64,000 nucleotides of DNA from Adineta ricciae (taxonomy: Eukaryota; Rotifera; Eurotatoria; Adinetida; Adinetidae), in contig CAJNOJ010000010.1 in the NCBI GenBank assembly GCA_905250025.1, positions 124,001 to 188,000 on the forward strand, read 5' to 3'. Both the position numbers and the translations under genes were made by a program. Each line of letters opens with the position of its first letter. The first letter of the stretch is position 1. Below are positions 37,809 to 48,910 of the stretch, in pieces. The notes beneath the pieces are model-generated. The model did no database searches. It saw nothing but the letters and a program-made list of their open reading frames with translations, and was not told the origin of the DNA.

Positions 37809-40124
37809 ATGAGTGGTGATTTGAACCCTGTTTCATGTCAAATGCTTGCTGATGAATTTATCAATAGTTTCAAGGCATTATCAACAAATCCATCATCGGA
37901 AAATCGAGATGGTGTGGTCGAACAATTACACTTGCAGTTAAAACGTGCAATTCCACATGGTTTACAAGCTAATAAAACATTTGCTTTTGCAATTATCGAT
38001 AACTTGTATCGAGTTATACCTATTTTCGGTGCGATATTATCGAACAATGACGAGCAAAATAACGAATTAATTCAAACCAAGAAGTTTTTGGAAACTTTGG
38101 CAAACGCCTTTTATGAAGTATGCTTAATGGAAGTATTAGTTTTACTCAAAGACCCATCTCAATATGAAGTCATCTTCCGAAATTATATTGTTTTGTTGAA
38201 AGAATCGTACTTTTTGTCTGATGGTCGATACGACGGTTTGATCAATTGTATCTTACCTATTGTGACTTACTCAAGCATTTGGACTCCGGTAGCCATAGAT
38301 GATGTTCCAAAAAGTATGCTTGCATATCTACTTACATTTACGAAAAAATATTGGCATTGTCAAGAACGGCAGCGTGTTATTCACACCATTCTTGGTGTAC
38401 TGAAAGTTTTCTCGAAGAAGCCCACATTAGTTTCATTGATTATCGAAAGTCGATGGCCACATTCTTGTATTCAATGGTTAACGGATATGAGTACAAACGA
38501 AGAAATGCGACCGAGCTATAACGTTTGTCAATATATTCATTTGGTTCTTCAAAAATTAGCTCGACATCCTGCCGGTGTGGAGATTCTCAATCAATTAAAT
38601 TGTCGTCAAATTCTTTGTGATACTGACAGTCAACTTCGCAAGCGCTACAGTGAAGTACAATATAATTGTTTTCATTTTCTGCGCTGCATGATCTATGCGC
38701 TACTAATGGAAGCCGATGAAATCAAACAAATGTCCATGTGTGCTGATGGTCAAATGTGTCAAACACTTCATGAACTTGTCTCGCATACCATCGAAGCTGC
38801 ACGTCGTGAAAATCTATCCTATCGATGTTTTCACATATCAGAAATGTTAATTGTACTTTGCAAACTGTTTGTCAATGATGATATATTGACGAAGTGTGTG
38901 AACGAAAATGAGCAGCTATTTCAATGTTTATCGCAATTGATCGTTCACTTTGCAACGATTGTTGGTGACGTTAATCGAAATCGTCAACCAGTAGAAGACG
39001 AATCTTTGCTTGCATTAACAAATTTACTGTGGAGTATATCGTTCCATGAATGTTATCATGAAAAATTCCAATCCAATTCTACGCTTATGCATACAATATC
39101 AAATTTGGCAACATCATCAGCATTGTATGTTGGTTCGAGATCGAAATCGACTCCACGTGATCTGTGTTCATTGAAAAAAGCTGCGGAAGGAATTATATGG
39201 AACCTTAAATCATCTGTACGTCCAATCTCGAATGTACCAAGTCAGACAACAAGTCAACGACCACTTGCAATGATCAGTTATTCACACAGTGACTCAGAAT
39301 TTTGTCACGAACTTGTTGAGCGTTTATCGGCACATGTACCGGTTTGGGTGGACTATAAACAAGCACAAGATACGATCGCACATTCCGACGATCTCTGGGA
39401 AGAGATTGCACGAGCGATGGAACTGGCAACGATCATTGTTTTGATTGTCTCAAAAGAATATTACGATTCAAAATCATGTCGACAAGAACTTTCATATGCA
39501 AGCGACACATTAAAAAAGCGTATCGTGCCTGTCTATGCACCTAACCAACAGTATCGTGCTAGTGGTTGGCTTGGTATTCGAATTGCTGGTCAGAAATATA
39601 TTCATTTTGGACGAAAATTATTTTCCGATGCAATCAAAGAACTAGCATCAATGTTTGACACCGATCAAAAACCGCTGGCCGTTGCTTCGACTCCGCTTGT
39701 TCCACTTACAGCACCTGACACTATCCAAGAGAAGAAAACTGAAGTGGAAGGTAGCAAACTATTCGGATTAAAAGATTGGACTACGAAAGACATTCGACAA
39801 TGGTTTGATGATAATCATATTCATGAAGATTTAACCAAAATTTATGCGGATCAATTTCAAACGGGCACATCTTTGATCGTTTATGCACGTCACGTGAAAT
39901 TATTCTATCGAAATGAATACATTCGAGCGTATACAAAATATCATAAAATATTCCATGGAAAAAAACTTGATACAATGCACTTTATAACCTTCGTGGATGC
40001 ACTCTACCGACTACGTCAAGAGTATGATCCAAATGGTGTAGTAGAAGACACATATGAAAAATACAGTGAAACACAATTAGTTCGTAAACTAAAAGTTCCA
40101 GATGGCGGATCAACATGGTTGTAA
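37809..40124 (+). CDS. Helical-repeat / TIR / SAM-like protein
   Basis: A single-exon 771-residue protein. Residues 1-470 are alpha-helical without signal peptide and look like ARM/HEAT-type repeats (for example LANAFYEVCLMEVLVLL, IHLVLQKLARHPAGVEILNQ). A TIR domain begins near residue 484: LAMISYSHSDSEFCHELVER, then VPVWVDYKQAQDTI, then IVLIVSKEYYDSKSCRQELS. E560 in CRQEL sits where NAD-cleaving TIR proteins carry their catalytic glutamate (family knowledge; activity is inference). From about residue 652, DWTTKDIRQWFDDNHIHEDL starts a SAM-like helical domain, followed by a C-terminal helical block ending GGSTWL. The domain set resembles SARM1 but in a different order (SARM1 is ARM-SAM-SAM-TIR). 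The lack of introns contrasts with its neighbours. Confidence 0.85.
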   Translation: MSGDLNPVSCQMLADEFINSFKALSTNPSSENRDGVVEQLHLQLKRAIPHGLQANKTFAFAIIDNLYRVIPIFGAILSNNDEQNNELIQTKKFLETLANAFYEVCLMEVLVLLKDPSQYEVIFRNYIVLLKESYFLSDGRYDGLINCILPIVTYSSIWTPVAIDDVPKSMLAYLLTFTKKYWHCQERQRVIHTILGVLKVFSKKPTLVSLIIESRWPHSCIQWLTDMSTNEEMRPSYNVCQYIHLVLQKLARHPAGVEILNQLNCRQILCDTDSQLRKRYSEVQYNCFHFLRCMIYALLMEADEIKQMSMCADGQMCQTLHELVSHTIEAARRENLSYRCFHISEMLIVLCKLFVNDDILTKCVNENEQLFQCLSQLIVHFATIVGDVNRNRQPVEDESLLALTNLLWSISFHECYHEKFQSNSTLMHTISNLATSSALYVGSRSKSTPRDLCSLKKAAEGIIWNLKSSVRPISNVPSQTTSQRPLAMISYSHSDSEFCHELVERLSAHVPVWVDYKQAQDTIAHSDDLWEEIARAMELATIIVLIVSKEYYDSKSCRQELSYASDTLKKRIVPVYAPNQQYRASGWLGIRIAGQKYIHFGRKLFSDAIKELASMFDTDQKPLAVASTPLVPLTAPDTIQEKKTEVEGSKLFGLKDWTTKDIRQWFDDNHIHEDLTKIYADQFQTGTSLIVYARHVKLFYRNEYIRAYTKYHKIFHGKKLDTMHFITFVDALYRLRQEYDPNGVVEDTYEKYSETQLVRKLKVPDGGSTWL

Positions 40125-40611
40125 CAGACATTTTCTTAATATGCACTGTATAATTTTATTCGAGAATCTATTGTTGTAGAATAAAATGGGCACTCTAATC
40201 CATATGTACAGCATTATTCGTATTTGTTAGTAAAAGTTCAGGTTTATTATAGTAAATCGTTCGACAATGCCGTTCAACATGCATCAATACCTCTTTTTGG
40301 CAGATGTTAAAAATCACATAGGAATGTCTATGACGTACATAAACGTTTGTCATTTTCTACTACTTAAGCACGTTGAACGGTCTTTCCAAAAAAAGAACAA
40401 ACAAGCATAAAGAATATCGATTGAAAGCATAGCAGAATGCAGCCTTTAATCGATAGAGAGTTCATAAGAGCAGAAAGCATATCACACACATACACAAAAG
40501 CACAATCTCTAATTTTCAAGATAAAAACAAAAACACATCGCGTAAAAAGGAAGATAAAAAAAGCAGAACAACGAAAAGGAGTGATTACAGGCATCATTGT
40601 TAACTACGTGT
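40125..40611. other. Intergenic region between convergent genes
   Basis: 3' flanks of the TIR protein and CPEB1 copy A, with no supported gene. Confidence 0.45.
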
Positions 40612-42935
40612 TTAAAATATCTGTTGTCGTCGAGTAGCAGGTTGGTGATCAGCCAATGGTTTTGATCCATGTCGATTCACCCAACATTGTTTGCAGTACG
40701 ATCGAAGACAATGGAAGTTTCGACAAAACAAGTCAGCAACCGATGGACAAAATGCACACGGTTCATTTTCACGCAGGAATGGATCAATATCGAGCTAAAC
40801 ACAACGTATCTCACATCTACTACTCTCATCCTCACATCTAATCAACTCACCAACTTGTGAAAACAGTCACACTTGATGTCGATTGCACCTGCAGCCACTG
40901 CCCGCATGTAACTATGCGAATCACAGAACAACACTGTTCCAGTACCTACAACACCCATACTCTCTCAATCCTTACACCCATCCCACAATCTCTCACTCAC
41001 CCGTTGGATAACCATACTTGTCCGTGTTGATCTGAGCCATGGACACCGAGCCAAACACATTGGCCATGATCGTGGCCAAACTGAATGCCGTCATCTTGCC
41101 ATGAAGTGGTGACACGAAGATTGTTCGTGACCAATCCTTGTAGGATGCATCGTTGGTAGAAATATTTTCTTGTTGAACGACAAACACGTTGTCCTTCATG
41201 TTCCATGGCACAACTTGAATCTAGCGGCAGTAATAGACGGAGCTGGCGATGATACAGAGGAGGGTGATACATACTGGTTTGAGTCGATTGGGTCGAAGCG
41301 AAAGACCCGACGATGCTGAAGATGGACCTCCAGCTGCCGTTGTCATTGTCGTTGTTGTTGATGATGATGTCAGTGACATGTGAATATGAAGAAAGTAGTC
41401 GATAGTCGATCGTTGTTGTCGGGTACAGTGCTTGAGAAGCTCGCACACTGATCGTGACTCGCGAAACACAACGTGACAAAAACCTGTGTGAATGGTGTGA
41501 GGGTATGACAAAGTGAGAATGAGAGTGGAGTACCTGGCATGTTATGAGTGAGTCCATCGTTTTTGGGCCACTTGATGTTGCACTTGCCGAACTTTCTCAA
41601 CACCAACAACAGCTCAGCTGAAACGAAAAAGTAGAGAGATGATGGGAGAAATGATGAGAAGAAGGGCGAACCTTCGGTGAGTTCAGGCGGAATGCCACCG
41701 AGAAAGACTTTCTGTGAGAAGTGAGTATTGATCTGATACTGATCCATGGTCATGGGCTCAAATCTCATGGGCAAGTAACCTCGCCATGATGGCATGGGAT
41801 TGGATCGGTTGGCAGTGTGAATGACTTGAGGCTGTGGTTGAGACTGAAGAAGAGGACCATTGCCTAGAAAGAATGGTGGGGAATGAGAGAGAGAGAGAGA
41901 GTAGAAAAGAAGGTGTGAGTGAGAGTTACCAAATGTTGCGGAAGAAGAAATAGATCTGAATGAAGGTGGCACTCGTTGTAGGTCGTTGTCGTTGAGAATG
42001 GAAGGAATGTTGTCGACTGAGGCGAGTGTTTGTCGGCTAGATGATGGTGTTGACAATGGCAGACGTGATTGTGCAGTAGTAAAACGATCGATGTTCTCAC
42101 TGGATGTGATCAATTGATCCGTTGAACTGGTTAATGTTGATCGAGCCTAAATTGTCAAATTCCACTTTAATAAGCGAATGATCATTCCGTCGGCGAAAAT
42201 CAATGAGAGAGAGAAGAAACCTATGCTATATCCGTGGATGATTTGATAATCATATATTTTTGTATAATCTCTATCGATTTACGAGGATCATGGTGCTTAC
42301 CGTTTGTTGCTCAAAATTTTTGTGATTAGAAATATTGTTGAATGACATCACGGATGATGATGCTGATAAGCGAGACATCGGTGAGATTAAAACATTTGAT
42401 AATGATGATGTGGGTACATTTTTCCTATTTCAATTTAAAGCGAAGCAACATTAAGAGAAATTTAGGAGCATGATTAGCACGCTACTTACAAAACATCTTT
42501 AGCAAAACAGGATTCCCCAGATGAAAGTTGCTGTTGTTGAGAAAAACTCGAACGAAAATTCAAGTTTTCCATTTCTGATTGCCTAAAATACATTCGATCA
42601 AACAATTTCATAAACTTAAACAGAACTCAGTCAAGTGCAACAATGATTTGACCGTAATTGTTTTGAACATACCATCGAATCATTGTTGATGATCGTGAAA
42701 AAGTAGAATTATCATAAAGAAAATTTTGATTTTCGATTTCATCTATATCGTTGTATGTTTCATTCGAAACTATAGTTGAATGTAAAGATGGAAACAATGA
42801 TAAATGAGACGTTGACTGAAGATTCCTTTCATTATCTGATGAACCTTCGTAGAAAAGTAATTCGAATAATAATCAACAATATGCAAACTCACCTAGATCG
42901 GATGATGAAGAGGTTTTTAGAAATTTTTTATCCAT
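40612..42935 (-). CDS. CPEB1: CPEB1-like mRNA-binding protein, tandem copy A
   Basis: Cytoplasmic polyadenylation element-binding protein, which controls translation of stored mRNAs (family knowledge). Exon 1 (42935-42893) reads MDKKFLKTSSSSDL and joins GSSDNERNLQ; Ser-rich exons follow. RRM1 begins FSQKVFLGGIPPELTE, continues LRKFGKCNIKWPKNDG and, after an intron, FCHVVFRESRSVCELLKHC. RRM2 follows VVPWNMKDNVFV with RTIFVSPLHGKMTAFSLA and INTDKYGYP. The C-terminal zinc (ZZ-type) domain has CAFCPSVADLFC, CLRSYCKQCW and a terminal histidine region, ending RRQQIF at TAA 40612. The order RRM1-RRM2-ZZ and the wording are CPEB1-type rather than CPEB2-4. From about 42045 down to 40622 it is nearly identical to copy B, introns included. 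Confidence 0.92.
40622..42045. repeat. Near-identical duplicate block, copy A (3' half of CPEB1-like gene)
   Basis: Matches 43816-45235 with only about a dozen substitutions seen by eye and one 4-bp difference in a GA microsatellite (about 41880-41900). The offset is constant at 3194 bp over more than 1.2 kb. Exons and introns match equally well, and identity ends abruptly at both sides. Confidence 0.93.
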
Positions 42936-43796
42936 TGAATAGAAATTTATTTATTACAAAAATATCTAAAACGATGAACATCTTGATTAGCATGTTTATT
43001 TGATAGTGTTCTTTTCCGCTCGAATCGCGATAAAAACAATGTATGAAATCGTTCGTTTTCAATATGCATCTCTCTTTCTATCTCTTGTTTCTATTACAAG
43101 CACGTGTGCACTATGATGAACATTTAACGTTTCTTTCTGTTTCTCTCTCTCTTCTTCTTCGAATACTATATGCCGGGAAGCGAGAAAAGAAAAGCAGAAA
43201 CAGCTCGCATAGCTGATAATATTTAAATTACCAGAAAATAAAAAAAAACGATTTATTTTCGAACCCTGGAATATGTCGTTATTAAAACCGTTGGATCTTC
43301 CCATCAACAAATCATGTTTCATTTAGATGACCAAGCAACTGTTTATTTTCTTCGCAAAGAAAAACAATGGAAAATCATGACAACAATATTAACATGTAGA
43401 CAGGTTCAAAAACAAAAAAAAACAAGACAAAAATCTTCATTTGTGAAATGACTATTCTACAAATATTTACAAGATCAGTGAAAACCGGTTTACTATTAGT
43501 TCAAATGAGAAATACCAACTAGAAAAACAAATGAACAATGGCAAACGATATCAATCGATGTAAAAACTTCCTAGTAGTTTTTCTCGATAGAAACAATTTA
43601 TGTACACGCCACACATTGACACAAATAAAAAAGCACAATAACCAATTTTCGCATTAAGTTTTTAAACACATGTAAAACGAAGACATGAGCACCCTTTTTT
43701 CAACAAGAAAGGAGAGAAAATGTATACAAAAGTGAATAAAAAAGAAAACACATAGAAAAAAGGTTGCTCTACATTGATTAAGATAGATTCCATAGT
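42936..43796. other. Intergenic region between the two CPEB1-like copies
   Basis: About 860 bp containing the promoter of copy A by position. The 3' ends of the two duplicates sit in unrelated flanks here and before 40612. Open frames are short and unsupported. Confidence 0.45.
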
Positions 43797-46079
43797 TTAA
43801 ATTTGCGGTAATGGTTGTTGTCGTCGGGTAGCAGGTTGGTGGTCAGCCAATGGTTTTGATCCATGTCGATTCACCCAACATTGTTTGCAGTACGATCGAA
43901 GACAATGAAAGTTTCGACAAAACAAGTCAGCAACCGATGGACAAAATGCACACGGTTCGTTTTCACGCAGGAATGGATCAATATCGAGCTAAACACAACG
44001 TATCTCACATCTACTACTCTCATCCTCACATCTAATCAACTCACCAACTTGTGAAAACAGTCACACTTGATATCGATTGCACCTGCAGCCACTGCCCGCA
44101 TGTAACTATGCGAATCACAGAACAACACTGTTCCAGTACCTACAACACCCATACTCTCTCAATCCTTACACCCATCCCACAATCTCTCACTCACCCGTTG
44201 GATAACCATACTTGTCCGTGTTGATCTGAGCCATGGACACCGAGCCAAACACATTGGCCATGATCGTGGCCAAACTGAATGCCGTCATCTTGCCATGAAG
44301 TGGTGACACGAAGATTGTTCGTGACCAATCCTTGTAGGATGCATCGTTGGTAGAAATATTTTCTTGTTGAACGACAAACACGTTGTCCTTCATGTTCCAT
44401 GGCACAACTTGAATCTAGCGGCAGTAATAGACGGAGCTGGCGATGATACAGAGGAGGGTGATACATACTGGTTTGAGTCGATTGGGTCGAAGCGAAAGAC
44501 CCGACGATGCTGAAGATGGACCTCCAGCTGCCGTTGTCATTGTCGTTGTTGTTGATGATGATGTCAGTGACATGTGAATATGAAGAAAGTAGTCGATAGT
44601 CGATCGTTGTTGTCGGGTACAGTGCTTGAGAAGCTCGCACACTGATCGTGACTCGCGAAACACAACGTGACAAAAACCTGTGTGAATGGTGTGAGGGTAT
44701 GACAAAGTGAGAATGAGAGTGGAGTACCTGGCATGTTATGAGTGAGTCCATCGTTTTTGGGCCACTTGATGTTGCACTTGCCGAACTTTCTCAACACCAA
44801 CAACAGCTCAGCTGAAACGAAAAAGTAGAGAGATGATGGGAGAAATGATGAGAAGAAGGGCGAACCTTCGGTGAGTTCAGGCGGAATGCCACCGAGAAAG
44901 ACTTTCTGTGAGAAGTGAGTATTGATCTGATACTGATCCATGGTCATGGGCTCAAATCTCATGGGCAAGTAACCTCGCCATGATGGCATGGGATTGGATC
45001 GGTTGGCGGTGTGGATGACTTGAGGCTGTGGTTGAGACTGAAGAAGAGGACCATTGCCTAGAAAGAATGGTGGGGAATGAGAGAGAGAGAGTAGAAAAGA
45101 AGATGTGAGTGAAAGTTACCAAATGTTGCGGAAGAAGAAATAGATCTGAATGAAGGTGGCACTCGTTGTAGGTCGTTGTCGTTGAGAATGGAAGGAATGT
45201 TGTCGACTGAGGCGAGTGTTTGTCGGCTAGATAACGGTGTCGGTAATGGTAGCAAATATTGTGCAGATGACATGGAATGACTATTCTTATTCGGTATACT
45301 TAATGAATTAGTCGAATTCTTCATTGTTGGTCGGAACTGAAATTATCAGATAAAACAATATTTAGCACCTTTCGCAATATGTGAAGAAATTTTATTGTAT
45401 TACGAGTCAGCATTTATAGAATTGTTTTTAGAGACACTTACTGATCGTTGATTCGTCGGTGCTTGGTTGCTGATACTGCTAAACGACATGGTTGATGACG
45501 ATGTCGACATGTGGGACATAGGTGAGACGAGAACATCAGTTATGGACGACGAAGTAACATTTTGATTGGTACTGAAAGAGCATAATTAGAATGAAAGAGT
45601 TGTGTTTGAGGTAGATTAGGAGTGATAGTGTCGGTGAAACTCACCGAAAGTCAGTAATTAGATAGCTTGGTGGTGGAGATGATTGTTCGTTGAGTTGAAA
45701 ATTCAAACTTTCGATATCTGACTGCCTGAAAATCGGGTCAAAGTGAATTGAGAGATTTATAGTGTATATATATACTCACCACCAGGTTACATCAGCTGTT
45801 CGCCGTGAACTATAGTTATCGGAGAAAAAGTGATGATCATCTAATGAATTTGCAACATTGCTCATATTAGCTAATGTAATTGACGAACGAAGAGGTGAAA
45901 GCACGGACATAGTCGACATCGGAGGAGCAGTCGCAGTGTTAATACCTGAATCATGAGAAGAAAACTCGGATAAAACTAAACAGAAATGAATAGTTCGAAT
46001 CTTGAAGATATTGCATGGTGTGTAACAACATCGTACTTGAATCGGGTGACGTCGATGTTGTCTTTAGTTGATCGTCCAT
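43797..46079 (-). CDS. CPEB1: CPEB1-like mRNA-binding protein, tandem copy B
   Basis: Same architecture and likely role as copy A. It starts MDDQLKTTSTSPDS at 46079, then ILSEFSSHDSGINTATAPP, RSSITLANMSNVANSLDDHH and QSDIESLNFQLNEQSSPPP, which align only loosely with copy A (both have QSxxExLNF and SPMSxxSxSSSxMSF). From SSRQTLASVDNIPSILNDND onward it is almost the same as copy A: RRM1 FSQKVFLGGIPPELTE, RRM2 RTIFVSPLHGK and ZZ domain CLRSYCKQCW. Its C-terminus differs, ending RRQQPLPQI at TAA 43797. The N-terminus governs phosphorylation and partner binding in CPEB1, so the copies may differ in regulation while binding the same RNA (inference). Confidence 0.92.
43816..45235. repeat. Near-identical duplicate block, copy B
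   Basis: Partner of 40622-42045, in direct orientation, 3194 bp apart. Confidence 0.93.
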
Positions 46080-46526
46080 CGCAGAAATACGTTTTTATGC
46101 TGAAAGAATGAACAGGCTGCACCTAAAATACAAGATCTATCAGAATTCCGCACTGTGCATGAGGGTGAAGCAAGGAGCGAACATCTGAATAATCAGTATA
46201 GCCCGTCGATTACATATCGAAGAGAAGTGGCGCAAGAGAAGAAAGCCTCCCGTCATGTATGGGTCAATATATATTTTGAATACAAAGAATCAGTAGTATA
46301 GTCTATCGATTATGTATAGATTGAAATAATTTCGAAAGAGGTCACTTAGTGCCACGCCTCACACGGTGAGTATCGTTATAATATCTGTGGAAAAACACGA
46401 TGAGAGTAGATTGATTTTGTAAAGAGCAGTGAAAAATGAATATGATTTCTTTCTAGTAAATTGATTTCCAAGCACCGGTATTTTATTCTCAAAAAAACAT
46501 GTTATAATTATACGAAAATACGAAAG
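46080..46526. other. Intergenic region between CPEB1 copy B and DPAGT1
   Basis: Upstream of copy B and downstream of DPAGT1. Nothing recognisable. Confidence 0.45.
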
Positions 46527-48143
46527 TCATGTGTCATAGAAAAATCGAACTAAATAATAGCGAATGAAAAACGTCAGCAAAGTGCCAAAGACAATCTGAA
46601 ACAAAAAATATCCGTCGGAAAGTCTGTCTTCATAAATATGTATTCTTACTTGTATCAGTATCAGAATTTGAGTTAAGGTTTCTTCATGCAATGGTCCACA
46701 CCAACAGAGTACAGTGTTGATAATGGTAAAATTCGTTGTAGATATCATCATTTGATTATCATGCTTTTTATACTCACGATATTTGATAAATTTTGTTGCT
46801 GAAAAGAAACGTAACATTAACCATCCAACGATTGTCAAATCTTTCTTTTTAAATTCAATTTCTGATGGATTAAGTTTATTTAACTCGGGATTCAATCTAA
46901 CCACAATAATTAGTTAGATTTTCGAAAAGAATCTATCTCACCTTGGAAGACGATGTCTTGGACATGGAATAAAACGAAATAATTGCGGGATTGATAGAAG
47001 AAAATTAACAATTTGTGGTATAAAGAATAATAACATTGTTTTACTAAAATGACCAATAATTCCAACGACTGCAAATGTCATTCCAGCAAAATAACAAAGC
47101 GTATCACCGACAAAGATTTCTGCTGGACACCTACATAAACCAAAATCAATTATGAAAAAGAACATCTGCAAAGTATCTATACCAATTTCTCAATAAAATA
47201 GGAAAAGTACATGCAATAAATGGAATCATGAAGTACAGAGAAAAGAGATGTTCTTCGAAACAAGAACCTAAAAGATATGATTGAACTGCAAATGAAAAGA
47301 AAGTCTTTATTTCATACCCTGCAATTCAATGATATTAAAGATTAGTATTGATACTGCAATCACAATCGATTGACCAACTTCTAATCCATTCACACCAGCT
47401 AGAATATTAATCGCATTTGTACAAAACACTGCCACCATACTCATATAAATATAATACAAAATCCCTATATAGTGCAAATGAAATGATTTTCATGTGTTCT
47501 ACAAAATCTGCTAACCGAGATTCCATTGATGACCGATGTATGATCGAACTGGTTTAGGCAAAATAATCGTTGTTGAATGATAATTAGCAAAGTAAACCAA
47601 TAAGAGCGGTAATGATGCAATTAATGGTAGTAATAATTTGACACTCCAACGTAAATCCAATACATCGTCTGCGAAACCCAGTAAGACCATACAGCAAATG
47701 GAAAGTAGTGCAGCTAGATATTCGACAAACTTTGAAAAGAATCAATTCAATATGAACTAATGTCGATCGTCTGTTTTACTTTGTTATGTGGGAAATCACT
47801 GTGAGGATGAAAATGCTCGGAAAAGACGATAGCAATCATAATAAACATGAGTATGAGAAACATTCCAGCAGCTATAACACCTTGCGATTCGGCGCTAGAA
47901 TAATTTCAAACAGATTTTTGTTTTCATCTATTACTTTTTAAGATTAACTTACATTTGAATTTCTCGTGAAGTTCTTTTATTCAAATCGTATCCCCATAGT
48001 TGTGCTCGAATAAATTTTTCTTTCAAGATTGGAACTAGACGATTGACAATCAAACCGCCGACAATCGAAATACAGATATCAAAGACAATTGTAAATAAAT
48101 CAAAGCGATCAAGTGTTGATCCTGATGTCTGAATTGGTTTCAT
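46527..48143 (-). CDS. DPAGT1: UDP-GlcNAc:dolichyl-phosphate GlcNAc-1-phosphotransferase
   Basis: First committed enzyme of N-glycan precursor synthesis in the ER membrane (family knowledge). Many short exons join in frame. The start [17 protein letters not shown] has a splice acceptor one base upstream of the ATG, so a 5' UTR intron is likely. Conserved blocks include [28 protein letters not shown] with the magnesium-binding DD, and [11 protein letters not shown]. These are followed by [60 protein letters not shown] and the CPRHRLPR loop. The C-terminus [11 protein letters not shown] is the usual family end. All catalytic blocks are intact. About 200 bp separate it from the NDUFB10 stop on the same strand. 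Confidence 0.95.
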
Positions 48144-48340
48144 TCTAGAAATCAAATAAGAGACAAAAAAAAGAAACTAATTGTTTTTTTTTCATACTGA
48201 TCAATGGTGATGATCTTTTTATACAAAAGAAACTTAGAAGGAAGGAAAATACAAGTCGCAAGAGATAGTCTAACAAGGGCAAGAGAAAACAAACGGAAAG
48301 GAGATAATAGAGAAAGTTTTTCTTTTTCTTGGTTGTAGAT

Positions 48341-48910
48341 TTATCGAAATTCCATTGGCATGGGAATGCTCTTGATGTAATCTTTTGTTTTACGTTCATA
48401 TTCACGTTCAACAGCCCAGCCTTTTAGATCAACTTCAGGGTGACGACGCATCCAAATCATATGATGCTTTTGTTTCATATAAGCGTCGACACAACTGTGT
48501 GGAGTACCCATTTCACCATATTTTTGATACCAATTTGCATGTGATTCGAATAGATCATCTTTTTCTTTGGCGCATTTATCGAGAGCATCGATTCGGCCTT
48601 CATGGACAATACAACGTGATAAACGATCTTGAAGAATTCCAACAATCATTGTATCAATCCGTCGGTCACGTAAAAACGCCATCTCTGCTTCGTAAAAACA
48701 AACTTGATCTTCGATCTCGCACTCATCGATTGTTTTCACTGGATTAAATTTACGATGATAATATGGATAAGCTGGTCCACGGAAGCGTTCGACAAAATTA
48801 CGATGAAACCATCGTACAGGCCGTAAATAAAGTGCATCTAGAGTTGTATAGCCAATATCGGACCATTTATTTAGTCCAGGAACGTATTCCTCCGTTGTTG
48901 GTTCTGGCAT
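48341..48910 (-). CDS. NDUFB10: NADH dehydrogenase subunit NDUFB10 (PDSW)
   Basis: Accessory subunit of mitochondrial complex I, on the intermembrane-space side (family knowledge). One coding exon gives 189 residues. It starts MPEPTTEEYVPGLN and contains the family core YYHRKFNPVKTIDECEIEDQ, VCFYEAEMAFLRDRRID and ILQDRLSRCIVHEG. It then has the cysteines in DKCAKEKDD and HSCVDAYMKQK. Four cysteines with the CxC-type spacing are consistent with disulphide-linked import through Mia40. A longer frame upstream crosses a probable 5' UTR splice acceptor just before the ATG. The C-terminal extension to MPMEFR is longer than in vertebrates. Confidence 0.9.
   Translation of the reverse strand: MPEPTTEEYVPGLNKWSDIGYTTLDALYLRPVRWFHRNFVERFRGPAYPYYHRKFNPVKTIDECEIEDQVCFYEAEMAFLRDRRIDTMIVGILQDRLSRCIVHEGRIDALDKCAKEKDDLFESHANWYQKYGEMGTPHSCVDAYMKQKHHMIWMRRHPEVDLKGWAVEREYERKTKDYIKSIPMPMEFR

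Noticed and set aside
40656..40860. Plus-strand short frames duplicated at 43850-44054
   Set aside because: They are antisense to the CPEB1 zinc-domain exon; their duplication only reflects the duplicated gene.
41873..41905. GA tract difference between CPEB1 copies considered as a coding frameshift
   Set aside because: It lies in an intron flanked by normal splice sites, so it does not alter either protein.
42776..43322. Small frames between the CPEB1 copies
   Set aside because: One overlaps the first exons of copy A antisense; the other has no homology or splice support.
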